Of a DNA stretch of 64,000 nt, positions 27,364 through 36,405 are shown one piece after another (position 1 is the stretch's first letter; each line of letters starts with the position of its first letter). Source of the stretch: Massilia putida (lineage in GTDB: Bacteria; Pseudomonadota; Gammaproteobacteria; Burkholderiales; Burkholderiaceae_D); assembly GCF_001941825.1 (NCBI RefSeq), contig NZ_CP019038.1, positions 4,464,001 through 4,528,000 on the forward strand, in the 5' to 3' direction. The translations under genes were made by a program, and so were the position numbers. The notes under the pieces are model-generated. The model saw only the letters and a program-made list of their open reading frames with translations. It searched no databases and was not told where the DNA came from.

Positions 27364-28794
27364 TCAGATGAGCCCGCGCGCCAGCGCTTTCAGCGTCGCG
27401 GCAGGGCGTGACCCCGACTCCAGTTTCTGAAAGATATTGTCGATGTGCATGCGCACGCTCGCCGGACTGATGCGCATGGCGCGGGCCGCTTCGCGGCTCG
27501 TCTCTCCCTGGCTGATGTGGCGCAGCACTTCGAGTTCGCGTTCGGACAGCAGACGGTCGCGCGTGGGCGGCGGCCCCAGCCCGGCCCGCGCCGCCGCGAG
27601 GACGGCCTCGACGGCATGCCGGTCGAAGCGTCCGGCCGCCGCTTGCGCCGTCATCAACGTCGACGCGGCCGCCTCGCCATGCGCCGGACGCCACGGGCGC
27701 GGCGAACACAGCGCGACGAACGCGGCGGCCGCGCCGAGCAGGCGTTCCTGCATGCCCATGACGTCGCCCCGCGCCTTGCGGAAATAACCGCTGCCGTCGA
27801 GGCGTTCGTAGATGTAGGACGCGAGCGTGGCCTCGCTCTGGATCGCGGGGATCTGCGAGCCCGCGCGCGCCGTCCAGAACGGCACCTTGCGCACCTGGTC
27901 CCAGTCGGCCGCATCGAGCTTGCCCGGGCGTTCCCACACGACGTTCGGCACCGCCACCTTGCCGATGCCGTGCAGCAGCGCGGCCCGCGCCAGCGGACTT
28001 TCTTCCAGCGCCAGCATGCCTGCCAGCGACGCGCTGCGCCGCGCCAATGCCGCGACGCGGCGCGAATAACCCGTCAGCCACGGCAGTTTCAATTCGATGA
28101 CGTCGGCCACGATGGACAGCGGCACGCGCCGGTCGTGGCCGGGATAGTCGGCCGCGCAGGACGGTTCCCCGAGCATGTCGAGCCAGTCCTGCGCGTGCGG
28201 CGCCAGCCGCTGCAGCAGTGTGACCGGATATTTGACGCCGGCCCGCTCGCCGATCAGGCGCAGGGCGCCGGCCGTGCCGTGCGCCGGCGCCAGCACCTCC
28301 AGGTCGCCGGCCAGCCGCACGTAGAACACCGCGCGCGGGATGTTCGGGGCGAACAGCAGATCCTGCATGTCGCCGCGGTGATGGCTGCCGAACAGATGGC
28401 GCAGGCTGTTCTCGACGTCGCCCGGCAACCCGAGCAGCACGGCGATATCGCCCGCGACTTCACACTGCATCTGCGCCAGCGGCAGCACGTTGGCGAACGT
28501 GAGGCCGCTGTGGCCGGACAAGGTGCGCGTGACCATCGCATGGCGGCCGAGGACATCGTCGCCCAGCAGGTGCGCGAACCCGGCCGCCGTCGCCGTGCTG
28601 CCCGACCAGCGCAGCAGCGCCACCAGGCGCGTGCTCGTGCAGGCGTCGAGACCGTCGCCGTTCTCCTCCGCCAGCCGCGCGGCGAGACGGGCCGTGCGGA
28701 TCGAGTGGTCCGGCGGCAGGCCCATGGACAAGTCGCCGACCATGGCCAGCACCTGCACGGCGTCTTCGACGGTAATGGTTTCATCGGCTTGCAT
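27364..28794 (-). CDS. LuxR-type regulator with degenerate HD-GYP domains (paralog 2)
   Basis: A 476-residue paralog of the protein at 24168, collinear over its whole length with roughly half the residues the same by eye. The C-terminal LuxR helix-turn-helix is intact (LLSERELEVLRHISQGETSREA). It has decayed differently from paralog 1. The first His of the N-terminal HD unit is kept (His30 in PPDHSIRTARLA), but the HYDGNGLP motif is replaced. The second unit has HGIGKVAVPN and YIYERLDGSGYF, so again lacks the Asp and the HH pair. It converges on pth with an 8-base gap. No adjacent target gene is obvious. Confidence 0.82.
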   Translation of the reverse strand: MQADETITVEDAVQVLAMVGDLSMGLPPDHSIRTARLAARLAEENGDGLDACTSTRLVALLRWSGSTATAAGFAHLLGDDVLGRHAMVTRTLSGHSGLTFANVLPLAQMQCEVAGDIAVLLGLPGDVENSLRHLFGSHHRGDMQDLLFAPNIPRAVFYVRLAGDLEVLAPAHGTAGALRLIGERAGVKYPVTLLQRLAPHAQDWLDMLGEPSCAADYPGHDRRVPLSIVADVIELKLPWLTGYSRRVAALARRSASLAGMLALEESPLARAALLHGIGKVAVPNVVWERPGKLDAADWDQVRKVPFWTARAGSQIPAIQSEATLASYIYERLDGSGYFRKARGDVMGMQERLLGAAAAFVALCSPRPWRPAHGEAAASTLMTAQAAAGRFDRHAVEAVLAAARAGLGPPPTRDRLLSERELEVLRHISQGETSREAARAMRISPASVRMHIDNIFQKLESGSRPAATLKALARGLI

Positions 28795-28870
28795 GGCACT
28801 AATGTAACGGCCATTGCCAGGGCGTACAAGGCGCGCGAACTGTCGCGTGCGCGGCGTGGCGAGCGGACGT

Positions 28871-28893
28871 AAAAAAGCCCGCTTGCGCGGGCC
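28871..28893 (-). terminator. Terminator of the cold-shock gene
   Basis: On the minus strand GCCCGC-GCAA-GCGGGC is followed by TTTTTT. Confidence 0.85.
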
Positions 28894-28916
28894 TTCGATA
28901 CGACGGGCGCGAACGG

Positions 28917-29126
28917 TCAGATCGCGCGGATATTGCTTGCCTTGTCGCCCTTCGGGCTGGGCGCGCGTTCGAACGAGACGCGCTGGTTTTCGGCCAGGCT
29001 TTTGAAACCTTCCGATTGAATGTCCTTGAAGTGCGCGAACAGATCGTCGCCGCCTGCGTCAGGCGCGATGAAGCCGAAGCCTTTGGAATCGTTGAACCAT
29101 TTCACGGTGCCGGTTTGAGTAGCCAT
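28917..29126 (-). CDS. Cold-shock-domain protein (CspA family)
   Basis: A 69-residue single-stranded nucleic-acid-binding OB-fold protein. It starts [20 protein letters not shown], containing the RNP1-type KGFGFI. The RNP2 region is DDLFAHF, where most family members have VFVHF. It ends [16 protein letters not shown]. The ATG at 29126 begins the canonical protein. The frame runs further upstream but that part is non-coding leader. Which cold-shock paralog it is cannot be told from the sequence alone. Confidence 0.94.
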   Translation of the reverse strand: MATQTGTVKWFNDSKGFGFIAPDAGGDDLFAHFKDIQSEGFKSLAENQRVSFERAPSPKGDKASNIRAI

Positions 29127-29400
29127 GTTGATACCTTCAGTAGATGTTGAGAGCGGAATGCCCGATATGCATCGCGACCAAGAGATGTAACCGAGGGGTA
29201 TCAGACGGGAATGCCCGGACGGGCGAGACGGGAACGAAACCAACAATAACGACGACTTGACGAGGTGCCCGATGAAATATACAGGCGTTGTTCCGAATCG
29301 CCTAAGGATTTCGAATTTATTTTGACTGCCACGGATCGCGACGGCGGCTTTTGCGAAGATGGTGGAAGATAACGGTGCAGATAAACTATTCACATCCGAC
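29127..29400. other. Long leader between cspA and the GNAT gene
   Basis: A 274-base divergent gap, relatively AT-rich near 29200-29400. Long 5' leaders are typical of cold-shock genes, so much of it may be the csp untranslated region. I see no gene or repeat in it. Confidence 0.45.
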
Positions 29401-29919
29401 ATGCAATTGCAGATCAGGCGTTATCGTCCGGACGACCGCAAGGCCGTCCTGGCAGCATTCCGCTCCAATGTACCGGCGCACTTTCCCGCGTCGGAAGCGT
29501 CATGGCTGCGTTCCGCCCTCGACGACCCGGACGGTCCGCTGTTCGTCGCGCTGGAGGCGGGCGGGATCGTCGGCTTCGGCGGCTACGAATTGTCCGAGTT
29601 TTATGACCTCGGCACCCTCGTGTTCGGCCTCGTGCGGGCCGACCGCCACGGCACCGGCATCGGCCGCGCGCTGCTGGCCTACCGCCTGCTGCACATGGCC
29701 GGCCGCAAGCTGCGGCCCCGCTACGTGACGGTGGATACGCATCCGCACACGGCCGGCTTTTTCCGGCGCTGCGGCTTCGTCGAGATCGCCCGCTGGCCCG
29801 GCGGCTACCGTTCGGGACGGGACCGCATCGACCTGCGTTTCGATCTCACGGACGAGGCCGTGGCCGCGTTGCGCGCGCGCGGGTGGCGCGATGCCTTTCG
29901 AAGCGACGCGGCTTCCTAG
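29401..29919 (+). CDS. GNAT-family N-acetyltransferase
   Basis: A single GNAT domain of about 172 residues. It starts [16 protein letters not shown], has the acetyl-CoA pyrophosphate-binding motif A in [20 protein letters not shown], and the late [14 protein letters not shown]. Substrate is unknown. An upstream in-frame ATG at 29359 would add 14 residues. I prefer 29401 because GNAT proteins usually begin directly with the first strand. Its last 420 bases overlap, on the other strand, the open 3' extension of the DUF3857 gene. Confidence 0.83.
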   Translation: MQLQIRRYRPDDRKAVLAAFRSNVPAHFPASEASWLRSALDDPDGPLFVALEAGGIVGFGGYELSEFYDLGTLVFGLVRADRHGTGIGRALLAYRLLHMAGRKLRPRYVTVDTHPHTAGFFRRCGFVEIARWPGGYRSGRDRIDLRFDLTDEAVAALRARGWRDAFRSDAAS

Positions 29920-31431
29920 GCCGGTTCCGGCGACGACGATCCGGCTGTTCAGGTCGCGCCGGATGCGTTCCAGGGCGGGCCGCATGGCGCGGTCTTCGCG
30001 GGGTGTGCAGGTCGCGCGGCCGTGGCGGACGGTCAGGCGGCGCCTGACCAGGATCGCGTCGCTCTCGCGCGTGTAGGTGGCGCGATAAAAGATGCCGCCG
30101 GTGATCACGCTGGCCGGCCCGGGCAGCGCCGCGGCATGCAGGCCTGGCGGCAGGCGCAGGCGGGTCTCGTCTTCCACGTCGACGGCCGCGCAGACGAAGT
30201 CCAGGTGGCGTTCACGTTCGCGCATCAGGTTGTCCACGGCAGCCTCCACGGCGCCCGACGCGTGGTACGTCGTCGCCAGCGATCCGTTCGCGCGCGGGCG
30301 GTCGATGCCGATCGTCGCCACCGTGCGGATCTGCTGCGGCTGCAGCACCGGCGTCATCGCGAACGTGCCGCTCTTGAGCAACAGCACGGGCTTGCCCAGC
30401 AGGGCAGGCGGCAGGTGGCCGGCCTGGACGGATGTCGCCGCCGGGTCGACGAACAGGTCGAGGCCGGGCACGTACAGGAGCGCGCGGTCGAGCACGCCCA
30501 GCGCCGGCACGTCCGGCAGCTTGTACGCATTGCCGCCGTTGACGAGGGCCGGCGTGCTGGCGATGCCGACGGCCGTCAGCATCGCTTCCAGTTGCGCGAT
30601 GCCGTTCTTGCCGCCGCTGTCGGGTACATTGTTCCGGACCCACCCGGCCAGCGCCAGCACGCGGGCGTGCGTGTCGGGCAGCCCGGCGGTGAGCTGGTGC
30701 GCCAGCGCCGCGCCGGCCGGGGAGGGTGGCGCCTTGCCGGCCGCGGTGGCGCGCACGGCGGCGGCGAAGGCCGGGTAATCGGGCAGGGTCGAGACGACCA
30801 GGCGCCGGCCGTAGTCGAGGACGCTGACCGCACCGGCTTCGGGGCGATCAATCGGCCCGTTCACGTAGCGCCACTGGTAGCGCCGCCGGCCCGGCGGACT
30901 GTCGCCCGGCACGGGCACGAAGCCGACGGCGTCCGCATGCAGCGGCATCGCAGGCGGCATGTCGTAGATCAGCGTGGTGTTCCGGTGCACGTGGGGCGGC
31001 ATGACCGCCACGTCGTCGAACTGGCCGGGCAATGGCGGCGTGTGGCGCCGCACCACGTAGTGCACGATCAGCCGGTCGCCCGTCGCCGCAGTGGGAAACA
31101 CGACCTCCTGGTCGCGGATGCCGCCTGGCGGCACGGGCATGCGCCGTCCGTCGGGCTTTTGCGTGTACGCCGCCACCGATACGAGCTCGTCCAGCGTCCT
31201 GCTGGAGCGGATGATGAACCGGCCGTGGTCCCGCACGGCGCCGGGCCCGGTGAGCGTGCGCTCGTCGTCCACCGTGAGCCGGTACGTGCCGTCGGGTTCG
31301 ACGGTGTAATGGCGGACATGGCGCTCGACGATGACGGATGGATCGGTGCCGGTGCCGGCGCGCGCGGGACTGCCGGCCGTCAACAGCGCGACCATCATCG
31401 ACAATAACAGGGCGCAATATCTACTGATCAT
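29500..31431 (-). CDS. DUF3857/transglutaminase-like exported protein, catalytically dead
   Basis: Signal peptide at about residues 1-25, then a DUF3857 beta domain, then a transglutaminase-like domain at about 240-370. The core is recognisable (LPDTHARVLALAGWVRNN, LEAML, GIASTPALVNGGNAYKLPDVP, VPGLDLFVDP). The stretch that carries the catalytic Cys in family members (DCKDH) is here GGKNG at about 273-277. The usual catalytic His position (FNHVITYVP) is LDRALLYVP. About 25 residues before the Cys are deleted. Both Cys and His are therefore missing. The recognisable protein ends near residue 500. The frame then runs 140 codons further through the antisense of the GNAT gene with unlikely composition, so the original stop has probably been lost. 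Confidence 0.65.
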   Translation of the reverse strand: MISRYCALLLSMMVALLTAGSPARAGTGTDPSVIVERHVRHYTVEPDGTYRLTVDDERTLTGPGAVRDHGRFIIRSSRTLDELVSVAAYTQKPDGRRMPVPPGGIRDQEVVFPTAATGDRLIVHYVVRRHTPPLPGQFDDVAVMPPHVHRNTTLIYDMPPAMPLHADAVGFVPVPGDSPPGRRRYQWRYVNGPIDRPEAGAVSVLDYGRRLVVSTLPDYPAFAAAVRATAAGKAPPSPAGAALAHQLTAGLPDTHARVLALAGWVRNNVPDSGGKNGIAQLEAMLTAVGIASTPALVNGGNAYKLPDVPALGVLDRALLYVPGLDLFVDPAATSVQAGHLPPALLGKPVLLLKSGTFAMTPVLQPQQIRTVATIGIDRPRANGSLATTYHASGAVEAAVDNLMRERERHLDFVCAAVDVEDETRLRLPPGLHAAALPGPASVITGGIFYRATYTRESDAILVRRRLTVRHGRATCTPREDRAMRPALERIRRDLNSRIVVAGTGLGSRVASKGIAPPARAQRGHGLVREIETQVDAVPSRTVAAGPAGDLDEAAAPEKAGRVRMRIHRHVAGPQLAAGHVQQAVGQQRAADAGAVAVGPHEAEHEGAEVIKLGQFVAAEADDPARLQRDEQRTVRVVEGGTQP

Positions 31432-31538
31432 GCGGGCTCCAGACGTGCGGACCGGAAGGGCGACCGGACCATGTTACGGAGGGCCGCCGGATGTCCCTTG
31501 AGCCTACGCAACCGAGCCCTTCCTGCGATAATTCCGGG

Positions 31539-32636
31539 ATGAGCGCACTTACCTTCCACGCCGGGCCGCTGGCCCTCGCCCGGATCCGCGCGCACGGCTT
31601 GCGCGCGCAGGACGTCGCCGTCGTGCCCGCCGCGGCCGGCGGACCGAAGGGGCTCGTGTTCCGCGCCCTCGACCAGTGGGTGTTCGGCGACTGGTTCCCG
31701 CGCGCGCCGCGCGAGCGCATCCTGATCGGCGCGTCGATCGGCGCCTGGCGCATGGCGGCCGCCTGCCAGCGCGACCCCGTGACGGCTTTCGCGCGCCTGG
31801 GCGAGCTCTACAGTGGCCAGCGCTACACGTCGACCAAGCCTTCGCAGGAACAGATCGACGCCGTCGTGCAGGGCCTGCTGAACGAATTCGTGCGCGGCCA
31901 CGAGGACGACATCGTCAACCACCCGCACCACCGCCTGCACGTGCTGACCGTGCGCGGCAAGCGCGCCCTGGCCGCGCCCGGCCATCGGCACGCCGAGATG
32001 CGCGGGTTCGCGGCGGCGGCCCTGCACAACCTGTTTTCGCGCGACAAGCTGGCGCACCTGATGGACCGCGTCGTGCTCGGCGACCGGCGCGCACGCACGC
32101 CCTGGCTGCGTGACCGTTTCGACAACTTCGCGACGCATTTTTCGGCCCTGACGCCGGACAATCTCGCGGCCGGCCTGCTCGCGTCCGGCACCTTGCCCAT
32201 GCTGATGAAACCGGTGCGCGATATCGCCGGCGCGCCGCCCGGTCACTACTGGGACGGCGGCATCATCGACTACAACCTGGCGCTGCCGTATGCCCGCGTG
32301 GCGGAGCAGGCGTCCAGCGACATCGTGCTGTATCCGCATTTCTCGGAACACATCGTGCCGGGCTGGCTGGACAAGGCGCTGCCGTGGCGCCGCACGGCGC
32401 GCGGACCGAACCGTGGCTGGCTCGACAACGTTTTGATCGTGGCGCCGAGCCATGACTTCCTCGCCAACATGCCGCGCGGAAAACTCATCGACCGCAGCGA
32501 TTTCAAGTTTTACGGGCTGGACCACGATGCCCGCATCCGCGCGTGGCGCCAGGCGATGGACGAGGGGGAACGGCTGCGCGACGAATTCGCGGCATTCGTC
32601 GACAGGCCGGACGTCGGGCGGATTCGTCCGCTTTAA
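31539..32636 (+). CDS. Patatin-like phospholipase
   Basis: A 365-residue Ser/Asp-dyad lipid acyl hydrolase. The oxyanion loop AAAGGPKGL is followed by the nucleophile elbow GASIGAWR (GxSxG) and the dyad aspartate in YWDGGIIDYN. All catalytic elements are intact. There is no signal peptide, so it is cytoplasmic or exported by another route. I start at the ATG at 31539 (MSALTFHAGPLALARIR) because the 16 upstream codons look non-coding. It is divergent from the DUF3857 gene and 86 bases upstream of ychF. Confidence 0.87.
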   Translation: MSALTFHAGPLALARIRAHGLRAQDVAVVPAAAGGPKGLVFRALDQWVFGDWFPRAPRERILIGASIGAWRMAAACQRDPVTAFARLGELYSGQRYTSTKPSQEQIDAVVQGLLNEFVRGHEDDIVNHPHHRLHVLTVRGKRALAAPGHRHAEMRGFAAAALHNLFSRDKLAHLMDRVVLGDRRARTPWLRDRFDNFATHFSALTPDNLAAGLLASGTLPMLMKPVRDIAGAPPGHYWDGGIIDYNLALPYARVAEQASSDIVLYPHFSEHIVPGWLDKALPWRRTARGPNRGWLDNVLIVAPSHDFLANMPRGKLIDRSDFKFYGLDHDARIRAWRQAMDEGERLRDEFAAFVDRPDVGRIRPL

Positions 32637-32722
32637 ACGACGCAAACCGGCTTGTTTGCGGTCTTCGCAGGCAAGCGGAGGTACAATACGAGGTTTCGTA
32701 AATTCGACCCTGAAAGCTTCCC

Positions 32723-33814
32723 ATGAGTCTCAAATGCGGCATCGTCGGCCTGCCCAACGTCGGCAAGTCCACCCTCTTCAATGCCCTGACCAAGGCCGGC
32801 ATCCCGGCTGAAAACTACCCGTTCTGCACCATCGAGCCGAACGTCGGCGTCGTCGAGGTGCCGGATCCGCGCATCGACCAGCTGGCCGCCATCGTGAAGC
32901 CGGAGCGCGTCGTCAAGGCTATCGTCGAGTTCGTCGACATCGCGGGCCTCGTGGCCGGCGCATCGAAGGGCGAGGGCCTGGGCAACCAGTTCCTGTCGCA
33001 CATCCGCGAGACGGATGCCATCGTCAACGTCGTACGCTGCTTCGAAGACCCGAACGTGGTGCACGTGGCCGGCAAGGTCAGCCCGATCGACGACATCGAA
33101 GTCATTCAGACCGAACTGGCGCTGGCCGACATGGGCACCGCAGAGAAAGTCCTGCACCGCGAGCAGAAGAAGGCGCGCGCCGGCGACAAGGATGCCATCA
33201 AGCTGGTCGCGATCATCGAAAAGCTGCTGCCGCACTTGAACGAAGGCCAGCCCGTGCGCACGCTGGGCCTGGACGCCGACCAGATGGAACTGATCAAGCC
33301 GCTGTGCCTGATCACGTCGAAGCCGGCGATGTTCGTGGCCAACGTGTCGGAAAGCGGCTTCAAGGACAATCCGTTGCTGGACCAGCTGACGGAATTCGCG
33401 AACAAGCAGAACGCGCCGATCGTCGCGATCTCCGCCGCGATCGAATCGGAAATCGCCAACTTGGACGACGCCGATAAGCAGGAATTCCTGGCCGACATGG
33501 GCATGGAAGAGCCGGGCCTCGACCGTCTGATCCGCGCCGCCTTCAAGCTGCTGGGCCTGCAGACCTATTTCACGGCCGGCGTGAAGGAAGTGCGCGCCTG
33601 GACCGTCCCGATCGGCGCCACCGCCCCGCAGGCGGCGGGCGTGATCCACACCGACTTCGAACGCGGCTTCATCCGTGCGCAGACCATTTCCTTCGACGAC
33701 TACATCGCGTACAAGGGCGAAGCCGGTGCGAAGGAAGCGGGCAAGATGCGGGCGGAAGGTAAAGAGTACATCGTCAAGGATGGGGATGTGTTGAACTTCC
33801 TGTTCAACGTCTGA
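32723..33814 (+). CDS. ychF: Redox-regulated ATPase YchF
   Basis: OBG-family P-loop protein of 363 residues that prefers ATP over GTP and interacts with ribosomes and antioxidant responses. The P-loop is GLPNVGKST, switch II is [20 protein letters not shown], and the usual NKxD is replaced by NVSE, which accounts for the ATP preference in the family. The C-terminal TGS domain contains [15 protein letters not shown]. pth-ychF is a conserved neighbour pair, here separated by five accessory genes. Confidence 0.97.
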   Translation: MSLKCGIVGLPNVGKSTLFNALTKAGIPAENYPFCTIEPNVGVVEVPDPRIDQLAAIVKPERVVKAIVEFVDIAGLVAGASKGEGLGNQFLSHIRETDAIVNVVRCFEDPNVVHVAGKVSPIDDIEVIQTELALADMGTAEKVLHREQKKARAGDKDAIKLVAIIEKLLPHLNEGQPVRTLGLDADQMELIKPLCLITSKPAMFVANVSESGFKDNPLLDQLTEFANKQNAPIVAISAAIESEIANLDDADKQEFLADMGMEEPGLDRLIRAAFKLLGLQTYFTAGVKEVRAWTVPIGATAPQAAGVIHTDFERGFIRAQTISFDDYIAYKGEAGAKEAGKMRAEGKEYIVKDGDVLNFLFNV

Positions 33815-33834
33815 TCCAGTCCGCTCACACGAAC

Positions 33835-33869
33835 AAAGCCCCGTGCACCTCTGGTGCCGGGGCTTTTTT
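33835..33869 (+). terminator. Terminator of ychF
   Basis: AAAGCCCCG pairs with CGGGGCTTT, with TGCAC/GTG extending the stem, and a T-run follows. Confidence 0.9.
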
Positions 33870-33927
33870 CATGGCGTGCGGCACCGCGCGGCTCAGCTCG
33901 ACCTCTCTGCCAAATCCTGCGCCAACC

Positions 33928-34216
33928 CGCATGGTCGACGGCGACGGATCGGTTACCGGTTTCGATGTCAACATGTGGCTGTTCAAGGGTACGTCCCTGT
34001 TGCGCGACGAGGGTGCTTCTATCCGCGCGCCGGCAACCTGGACTGGGCCGCCTGGCGCGTGACGATGACGGTCACCAACGGCACCATCAGCAACCTGGCC
34101 AATTCGAAGGGCATGCGGCGGCGGCCGTGCCGGAACGGGCCACGCTGGGGCTCCTCGGCGCAGGCCTTTTTTGCATCGCCGCATTACGCCGACGCGGCGA
34201 CCATGTCAAGAATTAA
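33928..34216 (+). pseudogene. Remnant of a PEP-CTERM exported protein gene
   Basis: Pieces of one protein lie in three different frames. The first is GSVTGFDVNMWLFKGTSL (from about 33940). The second is NLDWAAWRVTMTVTNGTISN (from about 34037). The third is the C-terminal VPERATLGLLGAGLFCIAAL followed by RRR (34127 to about 34198). The last is a PEP-CTERM sorting signal (VPEPATLGLLG...-membrane helix-Arg cluster) in which PEP has become PER. The stop is at 34214. With at least two frameshifts and no start, it is a decayed gene. It implies the lineage has or had an exosortase system. Confidence 0.7.
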
Positions 34217-34302
34217 AACATTAAAGTTATGTAATGAACGTGAAATACTCGTCAACTAATCTCCGGGCATTCCCTTTGTTGAGAACCCTGGAGAGTTGAC
34301 GC

Positions 34303-36279
34303 ATGAACCCGAATCCCGACCTGTCCCGCCGCCGCCTGCTTCGCCTGATGGGCGCCACCCCGATGCTGCCGCTGGGCGCCGGCGGCGTGGCCGCCTTGAT
34401 GGCCGGCTGCGGCGGCAGCGACAACGACACCCCGACGGCCACCGCGCCGGCGCCGGCCGTGACCCTCGCGAGCGTGTCGTTCGGGTCGATGGCGGCGCCG
34501 TCGCTGGCCGCCGCCGCCGCGATGGCCACGACGTCGGTTGGTTCGACGATGACGGTCAACTTCAGCGACAGCAGCAAGCTCGATTTCAAATTGTCGTATC
34601 AACCGTTCTTCATCACCGGCGACATGGTCCCGAACGGCAGCGGCGGCACCATCCTGGCCGGCGGCTACTACGACATCAACAACAAGCCGATCGTCGACAC
34701 GACGGTCGCGGGTAAAGAGCGCCAGTTCTTCTCGGACTCGCCGGACGGCACGTCGCTGCTGACCGTGCCGAACGCGAACGTGGCCGGCGTGAAGGGCAAT
34801 CCGGTGTTCGCCGTCGTCCAGTTCGAATACACGACGTGGGCCCAGGACGGCAAGACGGACATGTACGGCAAGCTGCCGTCGCCGATCGCCGTGCTGACCC
34901 TCGACCAGGACAAGACCACCGGCAAGCTGACGCTGGTGAAGTACCACAACGTCGACACGTCCGGCGTGAACGGCCTGTGGATCACGTGCGGCGCCAGCCT
35001 GTCGCCGTGGGGCACGCACCTGTCGAGCGAAGAGTACGAGCCGAACGCCTACCTCGCGGCCACCGACGCCCAGTTCAAGGCCTTCAGCAAGAACCTGTAC
35101 GGCGACGAGACGAAGGCGAACCCGTACAACTACGGCCACCTGCCGGAAGTGACCGTCAACACCGACGGCACCGCGTCGATCAAGAAGCACTACTGTCTGG
35201 GCCGCATCTCGCACGAGCTGGTGCAGGTCGTGCCCGACAACCGCACCGTGATCATGGGCGACGACGCCACCAACAGCGGCTACTTCGTGTTCGTGGCCGA
35301 CAAGGAGAAGGACCTGTCCGCGGGCACGCTGTACGTGGCCAAGGTCGGCAGCGGCTTCTCGCTCGATCCGGCCGCGCCGGCCGCGCCGCTCACGTGGATC
35401 AAGCTGGGCGCCGCCACCAGCGCCGAGATCCGCTCGCTGGCCGCGTCGCTCAAGCCGGCCGACATCATGGACGTCAAGACCACCGACCCGGCGGATGCCA
35501 GCTACACGAAGGTCGCCGCCAACGGCCGCATCGAGTGGCTGAAGCTGAAACCGGGCATGGAAAAGGCCGCGGCATTCCTGGAGACGCACCGCTACGCCGC
35601 CCTCGTCGGCGCATCGATGGGCTTCACCAAGATGGAAGGCACCACCGTCAACATCAAGGACAAGATCGCCTACTCGGCCCTGCAGAACTGCCAGTCTTCG
35701 ATGGTGGCCGGTAACGCGCTGAACGTGGCGGGCAACGGCATTTCGATCCCGAAGGCCCTGGTCGCGGGCGCCGTCATGATGCTGAACCTGAAGGGCGGCC
35801 AGAAGGACACGGCCGGCAACGCCATCAACAGCGAGTGGATGCCGTTTGACACGAAGGCCCTGCTGGTGGGCGAGGACACCGCCGCCGATGCGCTCGGCAA
35901 CACGGCGAATCCGGACAAGGTGGCGAACCCGGACAACCTGAAGTTCTCGGAAAAGATGCGCACGCTGTTCATCGGCGAGGACAGCAGCCAGCACGTGAAC
36001 AACTACCTGTGGGCGTACAACGTCGACACGAAGCAGCTCTCGCGCCTGTTGTCGGTGCCGGCGGGCGGCGAGTCGACGGGGCTGCATGCGGTCGACGACG
36101 TCAATGGCTGGACCTACATCATGAGCAACTTCCAGCATCCGGGCGATTGGGGCAGCATCCACGCCAACGTCAAGGGCACGCTGGACCCGCTCATCAAGGC
36201 CAATTACAAGGACAAGTTCGGGGCGGCCGTCGGGTATCTGACTGGCGAACTCGCACAGTTTAAATTGGCCAAGGCATAA
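34303..36279 (+). CDS. PhoX-family (DUF839) phosphatase, Tat-exported
   Basis: A 658-residue protein with a twin-arginine signal (SRRRLLRLMG followed by a hydrophobic stretch) that ends in a lipobox-like LMAGC. The DUF839/PhoX core is seen in WITCGASLSPWGTHLSSEEY, LGRISHELV, GDDATNSGYFVFVAD and FIGEDSSQHVNNYLWAYN. Biochemically studied PhoX enzymes are Ca/Fe-dependent alkaline phosphatases. Whether this member is active on phosphomonoesters is an inference. A Ser/Ala/Thr-rich linker separates the lipidation site from the domain. I see no convincing Pho box upstream. The leader is AT-rich (34200-34260). Confidence 0.85.
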   Translation: MNPNPDLSRRRLLRLMGATPMLPLGAGGVAALMAGCGGSDNDTPTATAPAPAVTLASVSFGSMAAPSLAAAAAMATTSVGSTMTVNFSDSSKLDFKLSYQPFFITGDMVPNGSGGTILAGGYYDINNKPIVDTTVAGKERQFFSDSPDGTSLLTVPNANVAGVKGNPVFAVVQFEYTTWAQDGKTDMYGKLPSPIAVLTLDQDKTTGKLTLVKYHNVDTSGVNGLWITCGASLSPWGTHLSSEEYEPNAYLAATDAQFKAFSKNLYGDETKANPYNYGHLPEVTVNTDGTASIKKHYCLGRISHELVQVVPDNRTVIMGDDATNSGYFVFVADKEKDLSAGTLYVAKVGSGFSLDPAAPAAPLTWIKLGAATSAEIRSLAASLKPADIMDVKTTDPADASYTKVAANGRIEWLKLKPGMEKAAAFLETHRYAALVGASMGFTKMEGTTVNIKDKIAYSALQNCQSSMVAGNALNVAGNGISIPKALVAGAVMMLNLKGGQKDTAGNAINSEWMPFDTKALLVGEDTAADALGNTANPDKVANPDNLKFSEKMRTLFIGEDSSQHVNNYLWAYNVDTKQLSRLLSVPAGGESTGLHAVDDVNGWTYIMSNFQHPGDWGSIHANVKGTLDPLIKANYKDKFGAAVGYLTGELAQFKLAKA

Positions 36280-36282
36280 AAA

Positions 36283-36388
36283 ACCGTCGTTCCCGGCATT
36301 GCCGGGAACGACTCCCGCGCAGGCGGGGATCCATGCTGAGTTTGCAGCAACGGTACTCGTGTATGGCTTCCCGCTTTCGCGGGAATGA
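36283..36388. repeat. CGTCGTTCCCG-type dispersed repeat, composite (family R2)
   Basis: CGTTCCCGGCATTGCCGGGAACG, then CCCGCGCAGGCGGG, and after 40 bases TTCCCGCTTTCGCGGGAA. It lies between the convergent PhoX and thiE genes. Confidence 0.75.
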
Positions 36389-36405
36389 AGCTTTTACGTT
36401 AACGT

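Noticed and set aside
24168-28794. Quorum-sensing LuxR receptors
   Set aside because: No autoinducer-binding domain and no luxI-type synthase. Only the DNA-binding domain is LuxR-like.
34200-34302. Pho box upstream of the PhoX gene
   Set aside because: Only a loose CATGTCA...CATTAA similarity, without the paired 7-base direct repeats.
34303-36162. Antisense open frame opposite the PhoX gene
   Set aside because: Arg/Val/His-rich shadow with no family features.
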